A DNA stretch of 64,000 bases from an uncultured Lachnospiraceae bacterium (GCA_947367855.1 CANBFE010000005.1:1-64000), one strand, 5' to 3'. Counted from the stretch's first letter, positions 7,129-15,126 are shown. Translations and numbers: made by a program. The notes: generated by a model not told the origin, from the letters alone.

Positions 7129-7144
7129 AGTTCCACGTGAAACA
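7129..7144 (+). promoter_or_regulatory. ParB-type parS-like site
   Basis: AGTTCCACGTGAAACA matches the Bacillus subtilis parS sequence TGTTCCACGTGAAACA at 15 of 16 positions, including the whole TTCCACGTGAA core. It lies inside the element, 46 bases from the right target repeat. No parB gene is present in the element, so host ParB would be the likely binder. Confidence 0.65.
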
Positions 7145-7189
7145 CTTGAAAGTGCATAAATACTGTATTTTACATTAAATATATTATTA

Positions 7190-7199
7190 CATGACGGAA
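7190..7199 (+). repeat. Right target repeat of the element (attR core)
   Basis: Second copy of CATGACGGAA. The base after it resumes the reductase reading frame (ATT TCC CTT GCA TGG, encoding ISLAW), which places the element boundary here. Confidence 0.85.
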
Positions 7200-7430
7200 A
7201 TTTCCCTTGCATGGCTTTTGACTAAAGTGACTTCACCTGTGGTTGGCGCAACAAAGCTCCACCATATAGAAGGGGCGGCAAAAGCAGCGGAGCTGACATT
7301 ATCGGCGGAGGAAATTTCCTATTTAGAGGAGCCTTATGTTCCGCATAATTTGGTGGGCGTTATGGCACAAAATACGCAGGCTTCTGCGAAAGAGAGTCAT
7401 GTATGGTCTACCGGAAATCAGAAAATATAG
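7200..7430 (+). pseudogene. Aldo/keto reductase, 3' part, displaced by the integrative element
   Basis: This is the continuation of the gene that begins at 1011. It encodes ISLAWLLTKVTSPVVGATKLHHIEGAAKAAELTLSAEEISYLEEPYVPH, the NADP-binding C-terminal segment of aldo/keto reductases (SPVVGATK replaces the usual IPIPGT motif) and the final helix. The ATG at 7191 in the target repeat could start a 79-residue fragment, but no ribosome site precedes it, and it lacks the catalytic barrel. The sequence shows no further damage, so precise excision would restore an intact gene. Confidence 0.92.
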
Positions 7431-7468
7431 CGCAGGTACAGATATGAGCAAAAACGGAGGTTAAGATT

Positions 7469-8076
7469 ATGGTAAAGCAGACAGCAGGCAGAGATCAGCT
7501 TGGGGATTTTGCCCCAAAATTCGCACAGCTAAACGATGACGTATTATTTGGCGAGGTGTGGAACAGGGAGGAAAAGCTCTCCCTGAGAGACCGTTCCCTT
7601 GTGACGGTGGTATCTTTAATGGCGCAGGGGCTAGTGGATTCGTCCTTTCAGTATCACCTGATGAGTGCAAAGAACAACGGGATTACAAAAGAGGAAATCG
7701 CGGAGATTTTAACTCATGCGGCATTTTACGCAGGATGGCCGAAGGCATGGGCGGCTTTTAAGATGGCGAAGGATGTCTGGACGAAAGGATCACCGACAGA
7801 AGATGAAAGGGAAACCCATGAGAGGAATATGCTGTTTCCGGCGGCGGGCAGATTCTAATCTGTGTAGGCGGGCGCGGTTATTATCAGGAATGGGGCAAAG
7901 AAGCACAGGAATTAAACCCCGGAGATGTAATCAATATCCAAACTGGAGTGAAACACTGGCATGGCGCTGCACCGGATAGTTGGTTTTCGCATCTGGCGGT
8001 TGAGGTTTCCGGTACAGAGGTTTCTAACGAATGGTTGGAAGCAGTGGATGATACTGCCTATGGTTGTTTGAAATAA
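7469..8076 (+). pseudogene. Carboxymuconolactone decarboxylase-cupin fusion, internally deleted
   Basis: ATG 7469 follows GGAGGTTAAGATT. The first 125 or so codons form a complete carboxymuconolactone decarboxylase/AhpD-like domain (LSLRDRSLVTVVSLMAQGL, then AEILTHAAFYAGWPKAWAAF). The frame ends at a TAA at 7856-7858, but another frame entered at about 7842 reads GGQILICVGGRGYYQEWG, LNPGDVINIQTGVKHWHGAA and FSHLAVEV to a TAA at 8074-8076, the second half of a cupin. Two-domain proteins of this order are common in gut Firmicutes. Here the first half of the cupin, including its metal-binding HxH, is missing and the frame is broken. The decarboxylase-like domain could still be made alone. The intact role is uncertain, probably redox or quinone chemistry. 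Confidence 0.85.
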
Positions 8077-8096
8077 GAGAGGTGGTGGGCACGGGT

Positions 8097-8765
8097 TTGA
8101 ACAGAAGACTGAAAGGGGCCGTTGATGCTGCTATGTCAGTTGCGCTGCTGTTCCTGATGGGCTATCAATTCTGGGGAGATGAAGCTCACGAATGGGCGGG
8201 AGTGGGGATATTTGTTTTGTTTGCCGTCCATCATATATTGAATTGGAGATGGCATAAAAATTTATTTCGGGGCAGATATTCACTGATTCGTGTTTTTCAG
8301 GTATGTGTAGATATGCTGACATGGTTTTCTATGATTGCCCTAATATACAGCAGCATTGTTTTGTCAAGATATGTATTTTCGGTTTTGCCGATGGAAGGAG
8401 GAATGGCACTGGCAAGGCGGTTTCATATCTTAGGTTCTTACTGGGGATTTTTACTGATGAATGTACATCTTGGCCTGCATTGGAATATGGTGATTCGTAT
8501 GGCTCAAAAGGGGATGCGGATAAGGAAAGCATCAAAGATACGCTCTATTTTGCTGTTTTTCATTGGTATAGCCATTTCCCTGTATGGGATAACAGTATTT
8601 ATCAGAAGGGATTTTCTGACTTATTTGCTGCTCAAAAGCGAATTTGTGTTTTTGGATTACGGGGAGTCTGTCTTCCTGTTCTATATAGATTATTTTGCTT
8701 TGATAGGACTGTGTATATTTATTGCACATTATCTTGCAAAGCTGTTAAGAAAAGTACAGGCTTAA
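8097..8765 (+). CDS. DUF4405 membrane protein
   Basis: This protein of about 222 residues has five to six membrane segments and conserved histidines (VHHILNWRWHKNL, ARRFHILG, NVHLGLHWNM). That arrangement is typical of DUF4405 proteins, which resemble cytochrome b-type haem-binding subunits. The frame is open from a TTG at 8064 and has GTG codons at 8082 and 8085. TTG 8097 is preferred because it follows AGAGAGGTGG and gives a basic start (MNRRLKGAVDAAMSV) before the first membrane helix. It follows the broken redox genes and ends before a two-way terminator. I infer a membrane redox or haem role from the histidines; the family is not characterised. Confidence 0.75.
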   Translation: MNRRLKGAVDAAMSVALLFLMGYQFWGDEAHEWAGVGIFVLFAVHHILNWRWHKNLFRGRYSLIRVFQVCVDMLTWFSMIALIYSSIVLSRYVFSVLPMEGGMALARRFHILGSYWGFLLMNVHLGLHWNMVIRMAQKGMRIRKASKIRSILLFFIGIAISLYGITVFIRRDFLTYLLLKSEFVFLDYGESVFLFYIDYFALIGLCIFIAHYLAKLLRKVQA

Positions 8766-8826
8766 TGTATCTAAGACTTTAGCGGATAGAATTAAGACCG
8801 GAACGATGGTTCAATTCAGGCACATG

Positions 8827-8864
8827 AAAAAGCTGCTTCCGGAGGCATCGGAAAAGCAGCTTTT
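8827..8864. terminator. Two-way terminator between convergent genes
   Basis: AAAAGCTGCTT and AAGCAGCTTTT form a stem of at least 11 bp, with A-run and T-run flanks, so it can act on both strands. It separates the DUF4405 gene from the AraC gene. Confidence 0.8.
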
Positions 8865-8893
8865 GAAGCTGTCAGGGTAAGGGGGAGGAAGCC

Positions 8894-9742
8894 TCACGCC
8901 ATCGCCTGCGGAGTGGCGATCTTGAAATAGGTATCCCGGTACTGCTTTGGTGTATAGCCGGTCTGCTGCTTGAATACCCGGGCAAAGTGGCTCTGGGAGC
9001 TGAATGCGAGGATGGAGCTGATCTCCGCATAGGTATAGTCGGAGAATTTCAGCATGTTCCCGGCAGCTTCCATCCGCTTTGAAAGGATGTAGCCGGATAT
9101 GGAAGTCCCGGTCTCTTTCTTGAACAGGGTTGACAGGTAGCTTTCGTTCAGCCCTGTGTGTACAGCCAGATCTCTGACGCGGATGGGCTCATGGAGATGG
9201 TGGTAGATATAGTCCATGCAGAGGGTGACCGGCCTGGAATAGACCTTTGCCTTGTCCAGGGCAGCCATCTCCGTTGTATAGAAAGCAATCATATCTGTGT
9301 GCAGGGCTTTTACTTCTTCTACTGTTTTCAGGTTATCCATTCTCTGGATATAAAGATCGCTGATGTTATAGGCCCTTTCTGTGTCCATCCCTCCGCTGAT
9401 GGCGCTGCGGCTTGCCAGGGCAGCGGAGGCTACAAAGAGGTATTTGTAGTTCCTGACAGGGTCATCGGAGACATGTCCGGGCAGGCTGGAGGAGAACATT
9501 TTCCTGGCCTCCTCTACCGCTTTCGGATCACCCATCCGGAGCAGGTCATATTGGTACATATCTTCCATATGGGTATGGTGTCGGCCGGAGGTCTCCCGGT
9601 GGATGAACTCCATGTAGCGCAGCTGCTTTTCACTGATTGCATTTCTAATTTTAAGTTCTCCTTTACATTTTCCTCGGTTTTTCATAGACTGCTTAACACT
9701 GTCAGCCTTCTTCTTTTTGGGGAAGTTTATAGTATTGCCCAT
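8894..9742 (-). CDS. AraC family transcriptional regulator
   Basis: Up to 282 residues. The C-terminal ~100 residues are a clear AraC/XylS double HTH: MDYIYHHLHEPIRVRDLAVHTGLNESYLSTLFKKETG for the first and AEISSILAFSSQSHFARVFKQQTGYTPKQYRD for the second. The N-terminal part (TSGRHHTHMEDMYQYDLLRMGDPKAVEEA and onward) is helical and is not a cupin sensor; it resembles the phosphorelay-like N domain seen in Clostridial AraC proteins of this size. No good ribosome site precedes ATG 9742, and the Lys-rich first 20 residues look unnatural, so the true start may be an internal Met. It is divergent from the MATE transporter gene, which it may control. Confidence 0.85.
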   Translation of the reverse strand: MGNTINFPKKKKADSVKQSMKNRGKCKGELKIRNAISEKQLRYMEFIHRETSGRHHTHMEDMYQYDLLRMGDPKAVEEARKMFSSSLPGHVSDDPVRNYKYLFVASAALASRSAISGGMDTERAYNISDLYIQRMDNLKTVEEVKALHTDMIAFYTTEMAALDKAKVYSRPVTLCMDYIYHHLHEPIRVRDLAVHTGLNESYLSTLFKKETGTSISGYILSKRMEAAGNMLKFSDYTYAEISSILAFSSQSHFARVFKQQTGYTPKQYRDTYFKIATPQAMA

Positions 9743-9958
9743 TCATGAGGAAAACGGGGCTTTTTTTACTTAAGGCCGGTAAAGTTTTGGTTCCGGCTTA
9801 TCCAGGTTCAAACTATGTAATGATTATATCAAAAATCCAATATATATGCAATAAACTGCGTGGAAAGTCTGTTACAATATTTGCAGTGAATGAAAGGGCA
9901 TGGGCGGCATGGTTTTTGATTTGCAGCCATGCTCCGGGAAAGGCAAGGGAGGACGAAA

Positions 9959-11416
9959 ATGAACAAAACAGCACAGAAACATACAATGAAAGTCATGGAC
10001 ATGACACAAGGGCAGCCGGTACGCCTGATACTGGCATTTGCAATCCCTCTGTTTATCGGTAATATCTTCCAGCAGGTATACAGCATGGTGGACACCATGG
10101 TGGCCGGGTACAACCTGGGGGACAATGCCATCGCGGCCATAGGGGCTACATCCGCCCTCTATGGGTTGTTGGTGAATTTCGCATCCGGAATGAACAGCGG
10201 CTATGCTATTGTGGTCACGCAGCGCTTTGGGGCTCATGAGGAAGAGAAGCTAAAGGAGGCCATCGCAGGCATGATGAAACTGGATCTGCTGGTAACGGCT
10301 ATTCTGACAGTGTTGTCACTTGCTTTTTTGAAGCCGCTGATGCGGTTCATGAACGTACCGGATGCCATCTTTGCAGAGGCTTACAGCTATATAGCGGTTA
10401 TCTGCGCCGGTATGGTCTCTACCATATGTTATAACATGTTTGCCGGAATTCTGAGGGCTGTGGGCAACAGCCGGACATCGCTGTACTTTTTGATGATTTC
10501 TTCCCTGCTGAACATGGGGATGGACGTGGTATTTATTGTAGGCTTCAGGACTGGCATCGCCGGGGCTGCCCTGGCCACTGTGATTGCGCAGACGGCTTCG
10601 GCCGTTCTCTGCGGGATCTATGTGTTTCGGAATTACCGCTCCATCCTGCCCGGCAGGGGAGACTTCCGTGTCACAGGGAAGATGTTGTCGGAGCTGCTTT
10701 CCCAGGGAATTGCCATGGGGCTGATGCTCTGTGCCGTGGACATGGGATCGGTCATCTTCCAGAGGGCCAATAACGGGCTGGGCGGGACGATCATTTCCGC
10801 CAACACGGCTTCCCGCCGTATCATCGGCATCCTGATGCAGCCACTGTCCACCATTGCTTCTGCCTCATCCACCTTTGTGGGGCAGAATTGGGGAGCAAAA
10901 AAGACAGGACGGATCAAATCTGCACTGAAGCAGGTGATGGGAATGGAAATCATCTGGGGTCTGTTTTCCTGCGGGGTGGTGTACGCCTTTGGCGGGATGC
11001 TGGTGCGGTTTACCACTGGCACGGCTGATGCGGGAATCGTGGGCAATGCGGTGATGAGCCTGCGGTGGCACTTTACATTTTTCCCCATCCTTGGATGCCT
11101 GTTGGCTCTGAGGACAGCCATGCAGGCTATGGGAAGGAAGAAGGCGCCTGTCCTGTCCGGCTGCCTGGAGCTGGGCATGAAGATATTTTCCGCGTCAGTC
11201 CTTATCCCGAAGCTTGGATTTTTCGGAACCAGTATCACGGAGCCGGTTACCTGGACGCTGATGCTGCTGTTTCTGGGCATGGCATTTGCAATCCAAAATA
11301 AAATATTGTCTGCGGACGGCAGACAGGCGGTATTATTGCCTTCAGTTTGCTGTCGGCGGGGCGGATCAGATGGAAATCGCGGTTACTGTACCCACTCTCC
11401 ATTCCGCAGTTCATAA
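9959..11416 (+). CDS. MATE family efflux transporter
   Basis: This 485-residue protein has about 12 membrane segments and exports drugs or metabolites using an ion gradient. The MATE opening is plain: MTQGQPVRLILAFAIPLFIGNIFQQVYSMVDTMVAGYNLGDNAIAAIG. Later repeats follow in the second half (NTASRRIIGILMQPLSTIASASSTFVGQNWGAKK). ATG 9959 is preferred over upstream in-frame codons because it follows GGGAGGACGAAA. The last ~30 residues, after QNKI, are Cys/Arg/Ser-rich (SVCCRRGGSDGNRGYCTHS) and unlike a MATE tail, so the 3' end may have been replaced by a rearrangement that ends against the VanY gene. It is divergent from the AraC regulator. Confidence 0.93.
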   Translation: MNKTAQKHTMKVMDMTQGQPVRLILAFAIPLFIGNIFQQVYSMVDTMVAGYNLGDNAIAAIGATSALYGLLVNFASGMNSGYAIVVTQRFGAHEEEKLKEAIAGMMKLDLLVTAILTVLSLAFLKPLMRFMNVPDAIFAEAYSYIAVICAGMVSTICYNMFAGILRAVGNSRTSLYFLMISSLLNMGMDVVFIVGFRTGIAGAALATVIAQTASAVLCGIYVFRNYRSILPGRGDFRVTGKMLSELLSQGIAMGLMLCAVDMGSVIFQRANNGLGGTIISANTASRRIIGILMQPLSTIASASSTFVGQNWGAKKTGRIKSALKQVMGMEIIWGLFSCGVVYAFGGMLVRFTTGTADAGIVGNAVMSLRWHFTFFPILGCLLALRTAMQAMGRKKAPVLSGCLELGMKIFSASVLIPKLGFFGTSITEPVTWTLMLLFLGMAFAIQNKILSADGRQAVLLPSVCCRRGGSDGNRGYCTHSPFRSS

Positions 11417-11439
11417 GATGTTTCACCCTGTACGGGCAG

Positions 11440-12306
11440 TTACTGAGAATCTGTACCCTGGAAATCCTGTCCCTGTGTACTTTGGTCATCTGTACTTAGG
11501 CTTTGTGGGTTTTCCAGGTATTCTTCCAGACAGACCCCGCGCTCATAAATCTCTGCAGCAGCTTCTTTTCCAACATAGCGATAATGCCATACCTCTTCGG
11601 CCACATTGGTAATGTGCGTTTTATTCCCAGGATAGCGAAAGATAAAACCATATTTGTAGCTGTTTTCCTGAAGCCAGATGTAAATGTCATAGGTAGCTCC
11701 GTTGATATCCACGGCAAGCCCTAACTGATGCTCACTGGTGCCGGGTTCGGCAACCCACTGCTGTGCCAGTTCAATGGCTTCACTCTCGGAATACCCCTGT
11801 TTTTTATATTGATTGATTTTATCATCATACAGGCTCTGCTGCTTTTCCGGGGTTCGATAGCCGGAAACAACGATGGGTCCTAATTCTTCCGCATCATTCA
11901 GCATCTCCATGAGTGGTTCATAGATCCGCGCATCTACCTTCTCACCCCCAGGTACATCCACCAGGGAGATTGACTCATCCATGTAATTTTCCGGAAGGGG
12001 ATGCTGACGATTTACCAATGTGAGATACCAGTCCGTATCCAAAGTCTGTACTTCTGACGGTTCTGCATCAACCTGGAAATCATTTGTTTCAACCACAGGG
12101 ATTTCCGGTATTGCCTCACTGGAAATCCTCTTATTGAAAACAATTTCATGGGGGATGTTTTCCTTATCAAACAGGGTGCCGGTAATGGAAATAATGATTG
12201 CAAGGCAGCCGGCTATAAGGACAGCGTGCGGAAGGAAACGAAGCCGTATCCGGTGCTTTCTGCGTTTTCTGTACCTGCGGACAGGAAGATTTTTTTGTTC
12301 TTTCAT
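11440..12306 (-). CDS. vanY: VanY-type D,D-carboxypeptidase (peptidase M15B), membrane-anchored
   Basis: This 288-residue protein removes the terminal D-Ala from peptidoglycan precursors at the outer face. It has a basic N terminus (RRYRKRRKHRIRLR), one membrane anchor (LPHAVLIAGCLAIIISITGTLF), a linker, and an M15 domain. Zinc and catalytic motifs are visible: SEHQLGLAVDI (His, Asp) and EVWHYRYVG (Glu, His). GYRTPEKQQSLYDDK is the usual substrate-side loop. ATG 12306 is chosen because AAAGGAG lies 11 bases upstream; the ATG at 12327 overlaps that site. It follows the VanS-like kinase gene in the same direction. The tail is Gln/Ser/Asp-rich. No van ligase genes are near, so cell-wall tailoring is more likely than full glycopeptide resistance. 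Confidence 0.92.
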   Translation of the reverse strand: MKEQKNLPVRRYRKRRKHRIRLRFLPHAVLIAGCLAIIISITGTLFDKENIPHEIVFNKRISSEAIPEIPVVETNDFQVDAEPSEVQTLDTDWYLTLVNRQHPLPENYMDESISLVDVPGGEKVDARIYEPLMEMLNDAEELGPIVVSGYRTPEKQQSLYDDKINQYKKQGYSESEAIELAQQWVAEPGTSEHQLGLAVDINGATYDIYIWLQENSYKYGFIFRYPGNKTHITNVAEEVWHYRYVGKEAAAEIYERGVCLEEYLENPQSLSTDDQSTQGQDFQGTDSQ

Positions 12307-12455
12307 GTGATTAATAACTCCTTTCATAAAACATAATCAAATGCATCAAAAAGCCCTTGCATGGTAATGATTTTACCGGACAGGGGCCTTCTGATTTTGA
12401 ATATTAAAGCGTTATTTTCCTAAGGAATAATGAAGTGTTTTTGCTTATTGAACTA

Positions 12456-13649
12456 CTAATGTTCAAAAGATATGCTTACTGGACTATGAATGCACAGGGG
12501 GCTTTTTTGGGGGGATATGGGTAGCTTAACGGTAAAAGTGATGAATCCGTTTTTGCTGTCAGCCGAGATAGTTCCTCCATGCAGGAGGACAATCTCTTTT
12601 GCAATGGCAAGCCCAACGCCTGTGCCGCCGGTATTTGATGTGCGGGATTCATCCAGACGGTAAAATTTTTCAAACAGGATTTCCAGTTTATCATGCGGAA
12701 TGGTCTTTCCGTGATTGCTGACCGTTATGACGATATACTCCGGGGTTTCTTCTGCATTCACCAAGATTTCTGTTCCTGAACTGCTGTAGGCCGCTGCATT
12801 TTTCAGCAGATTATGAAATACACGGGCAAGCCTTTCGGGATCGCCGCATACTTCCAGGGATTCTGCTGCATGGAACGTGATATAATTCCCATGTTCCGTA
12901 AGAAGCGGCATATGTTCATCGATCACCTGCGCCAGAAGATAATAGAGGTCAACCGCTTTGGAGGCAATGGTAATCTGCTGCGTATTATAACAGGTGATCT
13001 CAAAAAATTCATTGATCATTTTCTCAAGGCGGTATGTTTTTTCCAGAGAAATATGGACATATTTTCCCCTTTCTTCCTCTGGAAGATCCGGAATCTGCTC
13101 CAGTAACCGGAGATAGCCAATGATGGAAGTCAGCGGTGTGCGGATATCATGGGCCAGATACATGACCAGCTCATTCTTCCTCTGCTCGGCCGCCCTTGCC
13201 GCCTGCTCCCGCTGTATCAGAATATTCTGGATAGTGTTCAGCTTTATCGCAAAGGGCTGCATCTCCGGAGAAAGCTGTATCTGTTCTTCGCGATCGGACA
13301 AAAGGCAATCCATTCCCTGGTTGATTTCTTTAAAATAACGGGTCAGCCAACGGAACAGAAATACAAGCAGGAACAGAAAAATCAGGACGATTGCCGCCGC
13401 AAAAAAGACTTCCCGGAACTCGCGAAAATAGTTATTATAAACATAAAATGCATCTTCGTGGTCAATGTCCATCCATAATTCGATCAGGCGCACCATCCAT
13501 TCGCCCATCCTCTGTTTCCATAAAAACAGATACAGCATGATAACCACTGCAGTGGAAATCAGTGCACTGGCGCAGAACCGGCGCATGATCCGGAGCTGGA
13601 AAGCGGTGTAATCCGTATCTGCTTTTTTAGTCTTCCATCGTGTAACCAT
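12456..13649 (-). CDS. vanS: VanS-like sensor histidine kinase
   Basis: This 397-residue membrane kinase has two membrane helices (SALISTAVVIMLYLFL and FFAAAIVLIFLFLLVFLF) flanking a short ~45-residue extracellular loop, then a HAMP-like linker. The H box is YLAHDIRTPLTSIIGYL (His about 179), the N box HNLLKNAAAYSS, and the G boxes TGGTGVGLAIAKE. ATG 13649 overlaps the 3' end of the response regulator by 23 bases, which fits translational coupling; the frame open to 13802 is only shadow. The short loop is as in VanS of inducible van clusters. It phosphorylates the VanR-like protein and likely responds to a cell-wall signal. VanY is the evident downstream target gene. Confidence 0.9.
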   Translation of the reverse strand: MVTRWKTKKADTDYTAFQLRIMRRFCASALISTAVVIMLYLFLWKQRMGEWMVRLIELWMDIDHEDAFYVYNNYFREFREVFFAAAIVLIFLFLLVFLFRWLTRYFKEINQGMDCLLSDREEQIQLSPEMQPFAIKLNTIQNILIQREQAARAAEQRKNELVMYLAHDIRTPLTSIIGYLRLLEQIPDLPEEERGKYVHISLEKTYRLEKMINEFFEITCYNTQQITIASKAVDLYYLLAQVIDEHMPLLTEHGNYITFHAAESLEVCGDPERLARVFHNLLKNAAAYSSSGTEILVNAEETPEYIVITVSNHGKTIPHDKLEILFEKFYRLDESRTSNTGGTGVGLAIAKEIVLLHGGTISADSKNGFITFTVKLPISPQKSPLCIHSPVSISFEH

Positions 13650-14325
13650 ACCCCCAGACCGTTTTGATATATTTCGGATTTTCATAAGAGTCTCCCATCT
13701 TTTCCCGCAGATGCCGGATGTGCGCGGTGATTGTATTGTTGCTTTTGGTATAATATTCATCCTTCCAGATTTGATGGAACAGGTCTTCGGAACTGACCAC
13801 ATTTCCTTTATTTTTACATAAGATCTCTAAAATGGAAAATTCTGTGGGAGTCAGGGAAAGGGGCAGGTCATTCAATGTACATTTATGTGCTTTTACATCC
13901 AGGACCAGACCGGACAGGGCAATGACATCCCCCTTTTTTTCCGAGCCCACATTATAATGCTTATACCTTCTTAATTGTGCTTTTACCCTGGCAACCAGTT
14001 CCAGCGGTTCAAAGGGCTTTGTCATGTAATCATCTGCGCCCAGGGAGAGGCCGGTGATCTTGTCCATGCCTTCCCCTTTTGCTGTGAGCATGATGATTGG
14101 ATACCGGTGTTTTTCCCGGATCTGCTGGCATAAGGTGAAACCGCTTATGTCTGGAAGCATGATATCCAGAATTGCCAGATCCAGGTCTTCCGTTTGAATA
14201 CAGGGAAGCGCATCTGTTGCATTATAGAATGTAAATACCTGAAAGCCTTCATTATTCAGATAAAGAGTGAGAAGGTCTGCAATCTCTTTTTCGTCATCAA
14301 CAACTAGCAATTTATCTTTCTGCAT
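13627..14325 (-). CDS. vanR: VanR-like response regulator (OmpR family)
   Basis: This 232-residue regulator has a receiver domain (LLVVDDEKEIADLL with the acidic pair; phosphorylated Asp in LAILDIMLPDISG, about 53; Lys in YMTKPFEPLEL, about 102) and a C-terminal winged helix (LSLTPTEFSILEILCKNKGNVVSSEDLF, then HIRHLREKMGD and VWGYGYTMED). It is very close in length and sequence style to VanR of Gram-positive van clusters. ATG 14325 follows AGGAAAGGAGTATTTT. It leads a unit with the VanS-like kinase and VanY, and no VanG/VanXY/VanT or VanHAX genes are present in the window. It would activate its own operon when the kinase senses a signal. Confidence 0.92.
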   Translation of the reverse strand: MQKDKLLVVDDEKEIADLLTLYLNNEGFQVFTFYNATDALPCIQTEDLDLAILDIMLPDISGFTLCQQIREKHRYPIIMLTAKGEGMDKITGLSLGADDYMTKPFEPLELVARVKAQLRRYKHYNVGSEKKGDVIALSGLVLDVKAHKCTLNDLPLSLTPTEFSILEILCKNKGNVVSSEDLFHQIWKDEYYTKSNNTITAHIRHLREKMGDSYENPKYIKTVWGYGYTMED

Positions 14326-14462
14326 AAAATACTCCTTTCCTGTGCATAAAATTTAGTATTTTTTATTCTACCATAAATACTGTGTTAAAATCTGTCTTTT
14401 GTATGAAAAAAATATTGAGATTTTACTGCGCATGCAAAAGTCTTCATTTTTTGCTGTGAACT

Positions 14463-14475
14463 CTACGATTCGTAG
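14463..14475. promoter_or_regulatory. Palindrome upstream of the XRE-desulfoferrodoxin gene
   Basis: CTACGA-T-TCGTAG is a perfect 13-base palindrome with one central base, about 65 bases before the start at 14539. It is the obvious candidate operator for autoregulation by the downstream HTH protein. Confidence 0.55.
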
Positions 14476-14538
14476 GTTGCAGGAAGGGGGCGCGGGCAGT
14501 ATGATAGGGTTAGTTTCAGAAAGAGAGGTGCTGAAAAG

Positions 14539-15120
14539 ATGGGTTATGTAACAGGAAAGACCATAAAGGAATTAAGGGAAAAAAGGAAAATCACACAGAG
14601 GGAACTCGCCGAAAGGATTGGTGTGAGTGATAAGACAGTATCAAAATGGGAAACAGAAAAAGGGTTTCCGGATATCGGGATTATTGAGGAGCTTGCAAAA
14701 GCTCTGGGTGTCTCCATTGCGGAACTGCTGACAGGGGATTTCAGGGAGAATGGGAATCAGTCGGCAAATATGAGAAAGATGTGTTTTTATGTGTGTCCGA
14801 TTTGTGGGAATATCATTACATCTGTGGGACATGGCACTTTTTCATGCTGCGGAATTACCCTGCCGGAAGCAGAAGCTGAAAGCAGTGATGGAAACCATTC
14901 TATCTGCGTGGAAACAGTGGATAATGAACATTCCATAACAATCAGCCATCCTATGGAAAAGGGGCATTTTATTTCTTTTATTGCTTATGTGACATCGGAT
15001 GCCCTGGATCTGGTGAAGCTATATCCGGAGCAGGGGATATCCGTGCGGTTCAGAAAAAAGGGACATGGTATTCTATATGCATATTGTAACAGGCATGGAA
15101 TGTTTCAAACAATGGTTTGA
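14539..15120 (+). CDS. XRE regulator fused to a complete desulfoferrodoxin-like domain
   Basis: This 193-residue protein joins an N-terminal Cro/CI HTH (residues about 7-62: IKELREKRKITQRELAERIG, then SDKTVSKWETEKGFP) to a two-centre superoxide-reductase-like module. Cys86-x2-Cys89-Gly-Asn-Ile and the pair Cys103-Cys104 match the rubredoxin-like Fe site of desulfoferrodoxin. His120, His137, His143, Cys183 and His186 match the five ligands of the catalytic Fe site (HPMxxxH and CNxHG). The Glu-Lys pair that precedes the first His in true superoxide reductases is Gly-Asn here, so catalysis is probably weak. I infer a redox- or superoxide-sensing regulator. It starts at ATG 14539 after AAAGAGAGGTGCTGAAAAG and stands alone, with a palindrome upstream. 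Confidence 0.88.
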   Translation: MGYVTGKTIKELREKRKITQRELAERIGVSDKTVSKWETEKGFPDIGIIEELAKALGVSIAELLTGDFRENGNQSANMRKMCFYVCPICGNIITSVGHGTFSCCGITLPEAEAESSDGNHSICVETVDNEHSITISHPMEKGHFISFIAYVTSDALDLVKLYPEQGISVRFRKKGHGILYAYCNRHGMFQTMV

Positions 15121-15126
15121 TTAATA

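Larger units (their letters stand above)
1818..7199 (+). mobile_element. Integrative mobilizable element with rolling-circle Rep and MobV relaxase (about 5.4 kb)
   Basis: This AT-rich insertion splits an aldo/keto reductase gene and is flanked by the 10-bp repeat CATGACGGAA. In order it carries a tyrosine integrase, a divergent small gene and HTH gene, a ribbon-helix-helix protein, a pMV158-type replication initiator, a small gene and a MobV relaxase. Both ends bear ATTCGTATAA repeats close to the boundary, likely integrase arm sites. It has no type IV secretion genes, no visible cargo or resistance gene, and no separate excisionase that I recognise; the HTH protein at 3628 might serve. I infer a mobilizable element that excises as a circle, can replicate by rolling circle, and borrows a helper conjugation system. 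Confidence 0.9.
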
